Positions 1-6,399 of a stretch of 11,014 nucleotides of DNA are shown here, piece by piece. The notes under the pieces are model-generated. The model was not told the DNA's origin, made no database searches, and saw nothing but the letters and a program-made list of their open reading frames with translations. Within the stretch, counting starts at the first letter, position 1, and each line of letters opens with the position of its first letter. Source of the DNA: Candidatus Nanopelagicales bacterium (GTDB taxonomy: Bacteria; Actinomycetota; Actinomycetes; S36-B12; UBA5976); the NCBI GenBank assembly GCA_021742025.1, contig JAIOWT010000025.1:1-11014 (forward strand), read 5' to 3'. A program made the position numbers and the translations under genes.

Positions 1-89
1 AGCGATTCTTGGAATGATCCAAGTAATCCTTGAGAGTCTTTACTGCGAGACTTTGCCGCCGCATATCTTTGGGCCGGCGACTGCGTCAT
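1..89 (-). CDS. helY: N-terminus of a HelY-like DEAD/DEAH-box superfamily 2 helicase (partial)
   Basis: Only the first 29 codons are in the window; the gene runs off the left edge. It begins at an ATG (bases 87-89) nine bases after the stop of the lipid kinase gene, so it looks like the next gene of the same operon. The visible protein begins MTQSPAQRYAAAKSR and continues to GLLGSFQESL. I recognise the SPAxRYAAA start as the usual beginning of the large actinobacterial helicase that follows tatC and the kinase in many genomes (Rv2092c HelY in Mycobacterium tuberculosis occupies the matching place). The Walker motifs that would prove it lie outside the window. No strong Shine-Dalgarno precedes the ATG. 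Family assignment rests on the short N-terminal signature plus gene order. Confidence 0.72.
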   Translation of the reverse strand, partial: MTQSPAQRYAAAKSRSKDSQGLLGSFQES

Positions 90-98
90 GACTCAAGA

Positions 99-983
99 TT
101 ACGGCGTGTAACGCGGTTCTGCCTGCCACACACGCATGGCTCCGGGATGGATGGTGATAACTGCTGGCCCATCTCCGATCTTTTCGCCATCAGCATAGAT
201 CGGAAAGTTTTCACCACTGATTTGAATTTTCTGATTTGAACTCTGTGTCACTTGTCGGTGTTTTGTGTGACCACCCCAGAACACTTTTGGCAAGACCCGC
301 ACCAACAGTCGTCGCGAGATTCTTTCTACGTAAGTCACCTCAAAGTACTGATCGTAAGCATTTGCTGTTGGGCACATTCTTAGCCCGCCGCCATAGGACG
401 TTGTGTTCCCTACTGCAATCAGAGTGAATTCATCCGTTCGAGTTGAACCTTCATCGACCGTTACATGAAGCACCCAAGAATTGAGTTGCGAGAGCTCAAC
501 CAACAAGGCAACGAGATATTTCAGCGTTCCGGCTGGTCCGCGGTAAGTATTGGCCCGCTCATTCACTTGGGCATCAAAACCGCAAGATGCTATTCCTGCG
601 AATCGAATCACTGCGCCATTACTTAATGCAATAGTGCCCATGTCCATGTTGACGGGTGAAGCGTTTCGTAATGTGATGAAGGCCTGGTCTGGCTTAGCAA
701 TCGATATGTATCGCGCGAAATCATTTCCAGTTCCCATTGGAATGACAGCCAGAGGTACATCTAGGTTTGGCAGCGCATTCAATGCGAGATGGAGTGTGCC
801 ATCTCCGCCGCAGGCAGCCACTGTCAGATCTGATCTACCCTTACAAAGCGCTTGGATCTCGTCTTTGAGTTCCGCAGCCGATGTACCTTTGAGAATGATC
901 GGGTCAAAATCGGCTAACTCTGCCAAAATTCGAGTGAACTTTGTTTTCCCAATCAAACTTGGCTTTACTACCAAAGCTAACAT
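99..983 (-). CDS. YegS/DgkB-like diacylglycerol (lipid) kinase
   Basis: The 294-residue product has the full DAGK-catalytic fold signature. GGDGTL (residues 59-64) is the nucleotide-binding glycine loop, GTGNDFA (84-90) is the second conserved motif, and a C-terminal beta domain ends in an IYADGEKI-type segment near residues 264-271. The length is normal for this family (about 290-310). It has no signal peptide or membrane helix and should be a peripheral cytosolic enzyme. Family members phosphorylate diacylglycerol or related lipids with ATP, recycling lipid released in the membrane; the exact substrate cannot be told from sequence. The ATG at 981-983 lies ten bases after the tatC stop and ten bases precede the helicase ATG, so it is internal to the operon. 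A kinase of this type between tatC and the helY-like helicase is common in Actinobacteria. No good Shine-Dalgarno is visible, which suggests translational coupling to tatC. Confidence 0.9.
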   Translation of the reverse strand: MLALVVKPSLIGKTKFTRILAELADFDPIILKGTSAAELKDEIQALCKGRSDLTVAACGGDGTLHLALNALPNLDVPLAVIPMGTGNDFARYISIAKPDQAFITLRNASPVNMDMGTIALSNGAVIRFAGIASCGFDAQVNERANTYRGPAGTLKYLVALLVELSQLNSWVLHVTVDEGSTRTDEFTLIAVGNTTSYGGGLRMCPTANAYDQYFEVTYVERISRRLLVRVLPKVFWGGHTKHRQVTQSSNQKIQISGENFPIYADGEKIGDGPAVITIHPGAMRVWQAEPRYTP

Positions 984-993
984 TTGCAGTTAC

Positions 994-1764
994 CTATTCT
1001 GCTTCAGTTGCGCGCTCTCGGCGACCATCATTAACTAGCGCAATACCGACGGCAATAAAGCTCAGGGCGATCATGGGAAGTGCAACAAATGTCATTGCCA
1101 GTGGATCTCCATTTGGGGTGGCAACCGCTCCAAACACAAAGCTCCCGAGTATCAACCATCGCCAAGCAGATCGCAGTCGCTCACCGGAAAGGATTCCTGC
1201 AAAATTCATAGTGACCAGAACTAGCGGAAGCAAGAACCCAATTCCAAAAAATAAGGTTAGATGCAGAAAGAAGCTCAAGTAACTTTCGACACTTGTTACG
1301 TTCTCGACATCGCTGGGTGTGAATTCAAACAATATATCGAGCATCCGAGGCATCACAAAATAAGCCAGCAATACACCACATGAAAACAGCGGAACAGCGA
1401 CAGCAGTGAACAGGTAGGCCCATTTGCGTTCATTCCTTTTCAAACCTGGAGAAATAAACTTCCAGAGCTGATAGATCCAAATGGGGCTGGAGATAACGAA
1501 TGCCGCAGCCAACGACACCTTCAACTGCAGAGAGAAGCCACTTGTCACACCTGTCAGAGCTAGTACGGCATTTGAGCCAAGGCCTTGAACGCTGTCATAG
1601 GGCAAGCGGATGACTGCGAAAATATCTGCGAACTGATTCCAGACGGCAATTGTGCAAATGATTAGCGCCAGCGCACTTCGCACTAAACGCTTTCTAAGCT
1701 CCCGAAAATGTTCAGGGAGTGTCATTGCACCAAGTTTTGAATCCTCAGTAGAGGCCTGCGCCAT
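994..1764 (-). CDS. tatC: Twin-arginine translocase subunit TatC
   Basis: This 256-residue polytopic protein is the signal-peptide receptor of the Tat pathway, which exports folded proteins through the cytoplasmic membrane. The N-terminal cytoplasmic motif TLPEHFRELRKRLVRSA (residues 15-31) contains the conserved Glu that reads the twin-arginine signal. The first cytoplasmic loop has the family signature FISPGLKRNERK, with the second conserved Glu. Six hydrophobic segments can be picked out, the last one near the end, followed by a short charged tail. The length matches E. coli TatC (258). The ATG follows the tatA stop by eight bases; no clear Shine-Dalgarno is present in that gap, so coupling to tatA is likely. 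The tatA-tatC pair directly downstream of pafBC is the standard actinobacterial arrangement. Confidence 0.97.
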   Translation of the reverse strand: MAQASTEDSKLGAMTLPEHFRELRKRLVRSALALIICTIAVWNQFADIFAVIRLPYDSVQGLGSNAVLALTGVTSGFSLQLKVSLAAAFVISSPIWIYQLWKFISPGLKRNERKWAYLFTAVAVPLFSCGVLLAYFVMPRMLDILFEFTPSDVENVTSVESYLSFFLHLTLFFGIGFLLPLVLVTMNFAGILSGERLRSAWRWLILGSFVFGAVATPNGDPLAMTFVALPMIALSFIAVGIALVNDGRRERATEAE

Positions 1765-1772
1765 GAGAGTTT

Positions 1773-1949
1773 CTAATTCTTATCGGTGTCTTTAGATTCC
1801 GTAGTCTTGTCAGAATCCATCTCGGACTTAAATGCTTTGATTGACTTTCCGACGCTCTTCGCTGCGTCCGGGAGTCTCCGAGCGCCAAATAGGACGATAA
1901 CTAACAGCAACAATATGATTGCGGCGGGTGAATCAAATAGGGCTCTCAT
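1773..1949 (-). CDS. tatA: Twin-arginine translocase subunit TatA (short form)
   Basis: This small gene encodes 58 residues, starting MRALFDSPAAIILLLL. A single hydrophobic helix (about residues 8-21) is followed by the FG hinge (21-22) and the amphipathic helix RRLPDAAKSVGKSIKAFKSEM (residues 24-44), the classical TatA/TatB-family layout. Motifs such as RLPDAA and FKSEM are typical of actinobacterial TatA. TatA polymerises around TatBC to form the translocation pathway. The start is fixed by an excellent Shine-Dalgarno (AAGGAG) five bases upstream, and the stop lies eight bases before tatC. The charged tail after the amphipathic helix is only about 14 residues, much shorter than in many high-GC actinobacteria (my estimate for these is 80-100 aa total). 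No separate tatB is in the window. Confidence 0.95.
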   Translation of the reverse strand: MRALFDSPAAIILLLLVIVLFGARRLPDAAKSVGKSIKAFKSEMDSDKTTESKDTDKN

Positions 1950-1954
1950 GTCGT

Positions 1955-1960
1955 CTCCTT
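1955..1960 (-). promoter_or_regulatory. Shine-Dalgarno of tatA
   Basis: On the minus strand the sequence reads AAGGAG, then ACGAC, then the tatA ATG. It is the strongest ribosome-binding site in the window. It fixes the start of a gene too short for many gene finders and implies independent, efficient initiation at tatA after the 57-base gap from pafC. Confidence 0.9.
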
Positions 1961-1997
1961 AAGCGGCGCTAATCAACGGTATCGCATCGATTCCAAG

Positions 1998-2011
1998 ACT
2001 AGTTAACTAGT
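1998..2011. repeat. Perfect 14-bp palindrome straddling the pafC stop codon, upstream of tatA
   Basis: ACTAGTTAACTAGT is its own reverse complement. It covers the last codon and TAG stop of pafC and the first bases of the pafC-tatA gap. It has no loop and no following T-run, so it does not look like an intrinsic terminator. A dyad of this kind could be an operator for a dimeric DNA-binding protein controlling the tatA-tatC-kinase-helicase half of the directon. It could also be chance in an AT-rich stretch. The function is unknown. Confidence 0.5.
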
Positions 2012-2909
2012 TGGGATCCCAGGCTTGCGCACGCTCAACCAAAGCCGCAATCAGGTCTGCCGGTCGCACTGCCTTAACTCGTCCTCCGGATGCCAAAATC
2101 ATAGAAACTAGCCAATCGCGGGAATAAACCTTTAACTCGACCTCAACTGCATGCCACATGTATTCCTTGAAACTGACTATGTCTACTTGGTCTAGTTGGC
2201 CGTAATACGCCTTATCAAGTTCAATCGCAGCCAGATACTCGCGCTGAGCCTCAACTGGTTCCTCGTCGTGTGGCATCGTGACCGTCTCGACACCCAAACT
2301 CGCTGAAAGGATTCGATCTAGTCTGAAACTGCGCCAGGCCTGGGAACTTCGGCACCACGCCTTTAGGTAAACGAAATCATCCTGTAGGTAAGTCGATACT
2401 GGATCAACAATCCGGTTAGACAGATCATTCTTGGTAACTCCCGCGTATTCAATTTCGATCGTCTTACTCTCCTGGATCGACTGCATGACGACAGTTCGCA
2501 CTTGTTCATCGATTGGTGCTGCAACTACATTAATCGGACTGTCTACGTTCGGTAACGCTTGTTGAATCTTGCCAATCAATCCAGAAACAATCTCAGAATC
2601 AATCTGATTTGGAAACTGCTCTAGGTAGTGCAAGCCACCCAATAATGTTGCAGCCTCAAACTCTGACAGTTTGACGGGACGATCTAATGCCTTGGCATCT
2701 GATACAAAGATCGAGTCAGCATCTTCAAAATCAATGTCCACTAACCCGCCACCGGCCTGTGACGGACCAGTCACAACTAATTGACTAATAAGTTCAAGGG
2801 CGTGCTTTTCGGATACTTCAAAGTGAGTAGCGACCTCACTTAACGAGGCACCATTGTTGGCAACTAGCCAAGGTAAAAGTCTTATGAGAAGTTCAAGTTC
2901 ATTTGCCAA
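2007..2909 (-). CDS. pafC: PafC, WYL-domain transcriptional regulator (partner of PafB)
   Basis: The 300-residue protein has an N-terminal winged-helix region (about residues 4-48) and a C-terminal half with the WYL-domain layout. IEIEYAGV (151-158), VYLKAWC (180-186, with Val in place of the Trp of the WYL triad) and RSFRLDRI (193-200) are visible. In mycobacteria, PafB and PafC form the PafBC activator of the RecA-independent DNA-damage regulon, and the genes are named for their linkage to pafA. The start is a TTG at 2907-2909 that overlaps the end of pafB by 11 bases. A nearby ATG (2900-2902) is out of frame and closes after a few codons. A GGTG seven bases upstream of the TTG could serve as ribosome-binding site. 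Overlap plus a weak start codon argues for translational coupling and matched amounts of the two subunits. Confidence 0.93.
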   Translation of the reverse strand: MANELELLIRLLPWLVANNGASLSEVATHFEVSEKHALELISQLVVTGPSQAGGGLVDIDFEDADSIFVSDAKALDRPVKLSEFEAATLLGGLHYLEQFPNQIDSEIVSGLIGKIQQALPNVDSPINVVAAPIDEQVRTVVMQSIQESKTIEIEYAGVTKNDLSNRIVDPVSTYLQDDFVYLKAWCRSSQAWRSFRLDRILSASLGVETVTMPHDEEPVEAQREYLAAIELDKAYYGQLDQVDIVSFKEYMWHAVEVELKVYSRDWLVSMILASGGRVKAVRPADLIAALVERAQAWDPN

Positions 2910-3855
2910 AGTTATGCACCGACAAAGTTGTAGTAACTACGCGATTCACAGAATCGTTGAGCGACTTAGGAGACAGAACTCTCGCCACGTCACAAGCGCT
3001 AGCAATAAGACCTACGAGCTGGGATTCGTGGTGGTAGGGAATCTTTAATTCATCCCAGTCTTGCCCAATTGTGCACTCGGTAGCAAGGATTCGAAGTGAG
3101 GCTGCGCGACCAGGTCGAACTAAAACTGTTGCGGTATTTGCTTGACTGCCTGAATTCTCCCAGTTCGCCGTGATTTCAAGTGGATCAAAATCAGCTGGCA
3201 TGGGTTCAAGAATGTCGTGCTTAGTTTCAACCAAGTCCCCAACCATGCGATCGGTTCGGAAGGACCTCACTTCTCCCTTATCTTGATCAAAGCCAATCAA
3301 GTACCAGTGCCCCGAATGAAGCAGCGCTCGCCAAGGATCGATAGTTCTGCGAACCACTTCAGCATTGTTCAATCCGACGTAGTCAAATGTTACGGTCTTG
3401 CCATTTGCGATGGCAGCCAAAATTTCGGCGATGTGGCGACGACCCTTAGCAAGTGAAACCGGCACAGTAATGTCGGAAACTTGCTTGCGAGCATCAACAC
3501 TTGATAAGGCTTGCTTGGCAGCGTTGCTAAGTTGGGCGCTTTGCCAAGCACTGGCAGCCAAACTCAAGTACGCCCGTTCTTGTGTTGATAAAGAAATCTC
3601 AGGCATCAACCATTCAATGCGATTGATTCGGTATCCCAGTACGTCATCGTGAAAAAGATCAACAGGCTTCGTTTCAACTGGGATAGCTAAATCCCGCAGC
3701 GCAGCTTTATCTCGTTCAAACATTCTTTCGAATGCCTCGTTTGATTCCCCGTAACCAGGAACTCGATCCCGAATCTGTTCACGCGTCAACGGAACATTGG
3801 AATTCAATAACACAAAGAGCAAGTTGAGCATGCGCTCGGTACGTGCTCTTGACAT
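2899..3855 (-). CDS. pafB: PafB, WYL-domain transcriptional regulator (partner of PafC)
   Basis: The product has 318 residues. An N-terminal helix-turn-helix begins SRARTERMLNLLFVLL and runs to about residue 55, with the DRDK-like stretch FERDKAALRDL (46-56) typical of YafY/PafB-type regulators. The WYL domain follows from about residue 138 and contains a true WYL triad at 184-186 (GHWYLIGFD) and RSFRTDRM (197-204). WYL domains sense a ligand; single-stranded DNA binding has been proposed for PafBC. With PafC it should form the heterodimeric activator of DNA-repair genes. The ATG is three bases after the stop of the upstream FKBP gene, and the end overlaps pafC. The length is close to mycobacterial PafB. 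No autoregulatory promoter is evident directly upstream. Confidence 0.94.
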   Translation of the reverse strand: MSRARTERMLNLLFVLLNSNVPLTREQIRDRVPGYGESNEAFERMFERDKAALRDLAIPVETKPVDLFHDDVLGYRINRIEWLMPEISLSTQERAYLSLAASAWQSAQLSNAAKQALSSVDARKQVSDITVPVSLAKGRRHIAEILAAIANGKTVTFDYVGLNNAEVVRRTIDPWRALLHSGHWYLIGFDQDKGEVRSFRTDRMVGDLVETKHDILEPMPADFDPLEITANWENSGSQANTATVLVRPGRAASLRILATECTIGQDWDELKIPYHHESQLVGLIASACDVARVLSPKSLNDSVNRVVTTTLSVHNFGK

Positions 3856-3858
3856 GAC

Positions 3859-4218
3859 TTAGGAAACGGCTAGGAGATCAATAATGAAGACTAATGTCTT
3901 CCCGGACAGCCTATGACCACTGCCGGCTGCGCCATATGCCATGACCGGTGGAATTGTCAGCTTGCGGCGACCGCCAACTTTCATTCCCGGAATGCCTTCT
4001 TGCCAACCAGCAATCAGTCCTTTGAGAGGAAACTCGATGGACTCACCGCGATCCCAAGAAGAGTCGAACTGTTCGCCAGTTTCGTACTCAACACCTGCGT
4101 AGTGGACTGTAACTTTCTGGCCAGGGCCAGCTTCAACACCGTCGCCGACTATCAAGTCTTCAATGACTAGTTCGGTTGGTGCTGGACCTTCTGGAAAATC
4201 AAACTCTGGGGGTTGCAT
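3859..4218 (-). CDS. FKBP-type peptidyl-prolyl cis-trans isomerase, cytosolic
   Basis: This 119-residue single-domain FKBP speeds cis-trans isomerisation of X-Pro bonds. The whole fold is visible: VTVHYAGVEYETGEQFDSSW (residues 36-55), with the active-site Tyr and the Phe-Asp pair, then Arg, LIAGWQEGIPGMKVGG, PPVMAYG and a final LVFIIDLL strand. There is no signal peptide or lipobox, so it should stay in the cytoplasm. It sits 19 bases after the lipoprotein FKBP gene and three bases before pafB. An AGAGGA Shine-Dalgarno precedes the ATG by four bases. Tandem FKBPs between pafA and pafB are found in other Actinobacteria such as Streptomyces (from memory). Their link to pupylation is unproven. 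Confidence 0.95.
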   Translation of the reverse strand: MQPPEFDFPEGPAPTELVIEDLIVGDGVEAGPGQKVTVHYAGVEYETGEQFDSSWDRGESIEFPLKGLIAGWQEGIPGMKVGGRRKLTIPPVMAYGAAGSGHRLSGKTLVFIIDLLAVS

Positions 4219-4222
4219 GGGT

Positions 4223-4228
4223 TCCTCT
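4223..4228 (-). promoter_or_regulatory. Shine-Dalgarno of the cytosolic FKBP gene
   Basis: On the minus strand AGAGGA is followed by ACCC and the ATG. The spacing of four bases is short but workable. It supports the ATG start and independent initiation within the operon. Confidence 0.7.
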
Positions 4229-4237
4229 AACTTTTGA

Positions 4238-4738
4238 CTATTCGAAACTTACTAGGTCTACAACAAAGATTAAGGTTTCCCCAGCTTCGATACCACTGCC
4301 TTGTGGTGGGTTGTCTCCGTATCCAAGTTCGGCTGGGATGACAAGTAATCGTCGACCGCCAACTTGCATACCCACTAATCCTTCTTGCCAACCTAGGATC
4401 ACGTTCGCCAACGGGAAGGTTGCAGGCTCTCCGCGAACCCAGGAGGCATCGAACATCTCACCAGTAGCAGCGCCGTAACCAACATAGTCAGCTGTAACGG
4501 TGGCTCCAGCCGGAACGGCATCACCAGAGCCAACAATTACATCAGTCACTTCTAGCTGCGTTACTGGAGCTCCTGGCGTAATGACAACAACAGGCTGAGT
4601 TCCGGAATCCCCAGAAACTTCAACGCTGACAGGAGCATTGTTTGGCGCGTCGCTAGGAGCGGCTTCCTCGGCAGCTGACGAACATCCAGTGAGGACAAGC
4701 AGAGCGGATACGGCTAAAACTGCGGATCGTTTGAACAT
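4238..4738 (-). CDS. Lipoprotein FKBP-type peptidyl-prolyl cis-trans isomerase
   Basis: The product has 166 residues. The N-terminus is a lipoprotein signal: MFKR, a hydrophobic stretch, then the lipobox LTGC with the modifiable Cys at position 19. A Ser/Ala/Glu/Pro-rich linker of about 35 residues follows. The FKBP domain fills the rest, with VTADYVGYGAATGEMFDASW, a downstream Arg, VILGWQEGLVGMQVGGRR, ELGYGDNP and a closing LIFVVDLVSF strand. It should be anchored outside the membrane and help fold exported proteins. The start has a TAGGA ribosome-binding site seven bases upstream, and 15 bases separate it from pafA. It clearly shares ancestry with the cytosolic FKBP next to it (both contain GWQEG and MxVGGRR), consistent with an old tandem duplication followed by relocation of one copy. 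Confidence 0.94.
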   Translation of the reverse strand: MFKRSAVLAVSALLVLTGCSSAAEEAAPSDAPNNAPVSVEVSGDSGTQPVVVITPGAPVTQLEVTDVIVGSGDAVPAGATVTADYVGYGAATGEMFDASWVRGEPATFPLANVILGWQEGLVGMQVGGRRLLVIPAELGYGDNPPQGSGIEAGETLIFVVDLVSFE

Positions 4739-4753
4739 GGCTCAATCCTACAA

Positions 4754-6151
4754 TTAGGAATTGACGGTCTCCTGCATGGAGTCGATAAGTTTCTGCACTC
4801 GCTCATCCACATTGGCAAATGGGTCTTTGCATAAGACGGTTCGTTGGGATTGATCATTCATCTTCAGGTGCACCCAGTCCACGCTAATGTCCTTGCCAGC
4901 GTTTTGAGCGGCGGCGATGAAGTCTCCACGCAGCTTGGCTCGAGTTGTCTGTGGCGGTACTGTCTGGGCTAACGTAATCTCGGCGTCAGTGGTGACGCGA
5001 TTGACGCGACCGTTGTTCTGCAAAAGGTAAAACAGTCCACGGGTCTGAGTTATGTCGTGATACATCAGGTCTAACTGCGCCATGCGGGGCGAATCCAGTT
5101 CAAGCCTATTCTTGGCCTGATATGAATCAAGTAGCTGTTTCTTGATCGCCCAATCAATGTCGCTTGCTATCAAAGCATGATTACCGGTTTCCACAGCGGT
5201 TAATGTGCGCTCCCACAGTTCAAGCGCGATGGTATGTTCGCGCGTCATGTTCATGTCACCAGATGCAACATAACTCTTGACCATCTCTAGATATGCCCAC
5301 TGCATCTCGAGTGCACTCATAGTCTTACCCGAGTTCAAAGTGACGGTTGCTAAACCAGTTATGTCGTGTGAAACGTCACGAATCGCACGAATCGGATTGT
5401 CTAGAGTGAAGTCCTTGTTCAGGTTTCCAGTTTCTAATAAGCGAAGTACGAAATCCATGGATACGACTTTTAACAACGTCGTCATTTCCGACATGTTGGA
5501 ATCACCAACAATTACGTGCAAACGACGAAATGCTTCGGAATCTGCGTGCGGTTCATCTCTCGTATTGATAATGGGCCGCGATCTAGTCGTTGCACTAGAA
5601 ACGCCCTCCCACATGTGATCCGCACGTTGGGAAAGTGAGTAGATGGTTCCTCTTGGCGTTGTTAGAACCTTGCCAGCGCCGCAAATTAATTGTCGAGTGA
5701 TTAGGAACGGTAGTAAGGCCTCAATCTGTTCCAAATAATCTTGGCGACGCTTAATCAGAAAATTCTCGTGACATCCGTAGGAATTACCACCGGAATCTGT
5801 GTTGTTTTTGAAAAGGTAAATCTCCCCTTCAATCCCTTCTTCCAACAACCGCTCTTGCGCATCCAGAATCAACTCTTCGAGTATTCGTTCTCCTGCTTTG
5901 TCTTGAACTATCAAGTCGTGGAAGTCGTCACACTCAGCTGTGGCGTATTCGGGATGACTGCCCACGTCTAAATAGAGTCGCGCACCGTTCGTAAGAAAAA
6001 CATTGGAGCTTCTCCCCCAAGAAACCACGCGCTTGAAGAGATATCTTGCTACTTCATCTGGGGTGAGTCGCCGTTGTCCTTGAAATGTACAAGTTACGCC
6101 GAATTCTGTTTCAATACCGAAAATTCGCTTGTCAAGTTTTCCTGACAACAC
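4754..6151 (-). CDS. pafA: PafA, Pup--protein ligase
   Basis: PafA activates the C-terminal Glu of deamidated Pup with ATP as a glutamyl phosphate and joins it to a lysine of target proteins. The 465-residue product matches mycobacterial PafA (452 aa) along its length. [13 protein letters not shown] (residues 11-23) carries the metal-binding Glu14, and [15 protein letters not shown] (59-73) carries the catalytic base Asp62. [44 protein letters not shown] and, near the C-terminus, [21 protein letters not shown] are also present. It lacks the extra loop that marks Dop. The start is GTG, directly after the pup stop, supported by an SD-like AAAGGTGG seven bases upstream. A TTG one codon later is the only close alternative. 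In proteasome-bearing relatives prcB and prcA commonly lie between pup and pafA; here there is nothing between them. Confidence 0.98.
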   Translation of the reverse strand: MLSGKLDKRIFGIETEFGVTCTFQGQRRLTPDEVARYLFKRVVSWGRSSNVFLTNGARLYLDVGSHPEYATAECDDFHDLIVQDKAGERILEELILDAQERLLEEGIEGEIYLFKNNTDSGGNSYGCHENFLIKRRQDYLEQIEALLPFLITRQLICGAGKVLTTPRGTIYSLSQRADHMWEGVSSATTRSRPIINTRDEPHADSEAFRRLHVIVGDSNMSEMTTLLKVVSMDFVLRLLETGNLNKDFTLDNPIRAIRDVSHDITGLATVTLNSGKTMSALEMQWAYLEMVKSYVASGDMNMTREHTIALELWERTLTAVETGNHALIASDIDWAIKKQLLDSYQAKNRLELDSPRMAQLDLMYHDITQTRGLFYLLQNNGRVNRVTTDAEITLAQTVPPQTTRAKLRGDFIAAAQNAGKDISVDWVHLKMNDQSQRTVLCKDPFANVDERVQKLIDSMQETVNS

Positions 6152-6346
6152 TTACTGGCCACCTTTTTGGACAAATCCCTTAACGAATTCTTCGGCATTT
6201 TCTTCCAGAACTAAATCAATTGCGTCGAGCAAATCAGTCACGTCTAGATCTGAACTCGAAGCTGTAGGAAGCGGACCAAGATCCACTGACTGCTCTCGAT
6301 CGGAGTTACCTCTTGCAAACTCACGCTCGCTCATCTCGAACCCCAT
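6152..6346 (-). CDS. pup: Pup, prokaryotic ubiquitin-like protein
   Basis: The 64-residue small modifier is joined to lysines of target proteins by PafA. The N-terminal half is acidic, Ser/Gly-rich and probably disordered. The conserved C-terminal part reads TDLLDAIDLVLEENAEEFV (residues 37-55), the helix that binds the ARC coiled coil, and the last residues are QKGGQ. The terminal Gln64 must be deamidated to Glu by Dop before ligation. The length equals M. tuberculosis Pup (64). The first ATG (6344-6346) has no recognisable Shine-Dalgarno. A second in-frame ATG at codon 5 (6332-6334) would give a 60-residue protein, so the exact N-terminus is uncertain. The stop codon TAA is immediately followed by the pafA GTG. 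No prcB or prcA follows. Confidence 0.97.
   Translation of the reverse strand: MGFEMSEREFARGNSDREQSVDLGPLPTASSSDLDVTDLLDAIDLVLEENAEEFVKGFVQKGGQ
6159..6166 (-). promoter_or_regulatory. Shine-Dalgarno of pafA inside the Gly-Gly codons of pup
   Basis: The minus strand reads AAAGGTGG, then CCAGTAA, then the pafA GTG. This matches the anti-Shine-Dalgarno complement AAAGGAGG in seven of eight bases at an ideal seven-base spacing. The same bases encode Lys61, Gly62 and part of Gly63 of Pup. It decides the pafA start and ties ligase translation to the end of pup. Confidence 0.7.
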
Positions 6347-6347
6347 C

Positions 6348-6377
6348 TAGTAACAGTCAGTGACTTAGTAAGGTCAA
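6348..6377 (-). promoter_or_regulatory. Possible pup-pafA promoter with a small dyad in the dop-pup gap
   Basis: The 53-base gap between dop and pup is the largest in the proteasome-type half of the directon. On the minus strand it contains TTGACC (6372-6377), a good -35 match, then 18 bases and TTACTA (6348-6353), a poor -10 match close to the first pup ATG. Between them lies the interrupted palindrome AGTCA-C-TGACT (6355-6365), flanked by two TTACTA copies. The dyad would sit between -35 and -10, a place where a repressor or activator could act. A start site downstream of TTACTA would fall at or past the first pup ATG, favouring the codon-5 ATG and a nearly leaderless transcript. This is tentative. 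Confidence 0.3.
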
Positions 6378-6399
6378 GACTAATCCAGTAACTCAAACC

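Noticed and set aside
30..239. Short plus-strand frames at the left edge
   Set aside because: They oppose the end of the lipid kinase gene and the helicase start, both of which have clear family motifs on the minus strand.
550..1038. 162-codon open frame on the plus strand
   Set aside because: It lies antisense to the lipid kinase gene and the end of tatC, shows no recognisable domain and is explained as a shadow frame.
1950..2006. A promoter or terminator in the pafC-tatA gap
   Set aside because: TACCGT fits TAnnnT but has no -35 at a sensible distance, and the palindrome at its left lacks a T-run. Only the tatA ribosome-binding site and the palindrome are supported.
2917..2925. TTGTCGGTG on the minus strand at the pafC start, matching the first half of the RecA-NDp/PafBC promoter motif; similar TGTCRGTG halves near the starts of dop (about 7910-7919) and arc (about 9582-9590), and TTGTCGGTG on the plus strand near 252-260
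   Set aside because: The motif requires a TAnnnT -10 eight bases downstream. None of the four sites has it at that spacing, and all lie in coding sequence.
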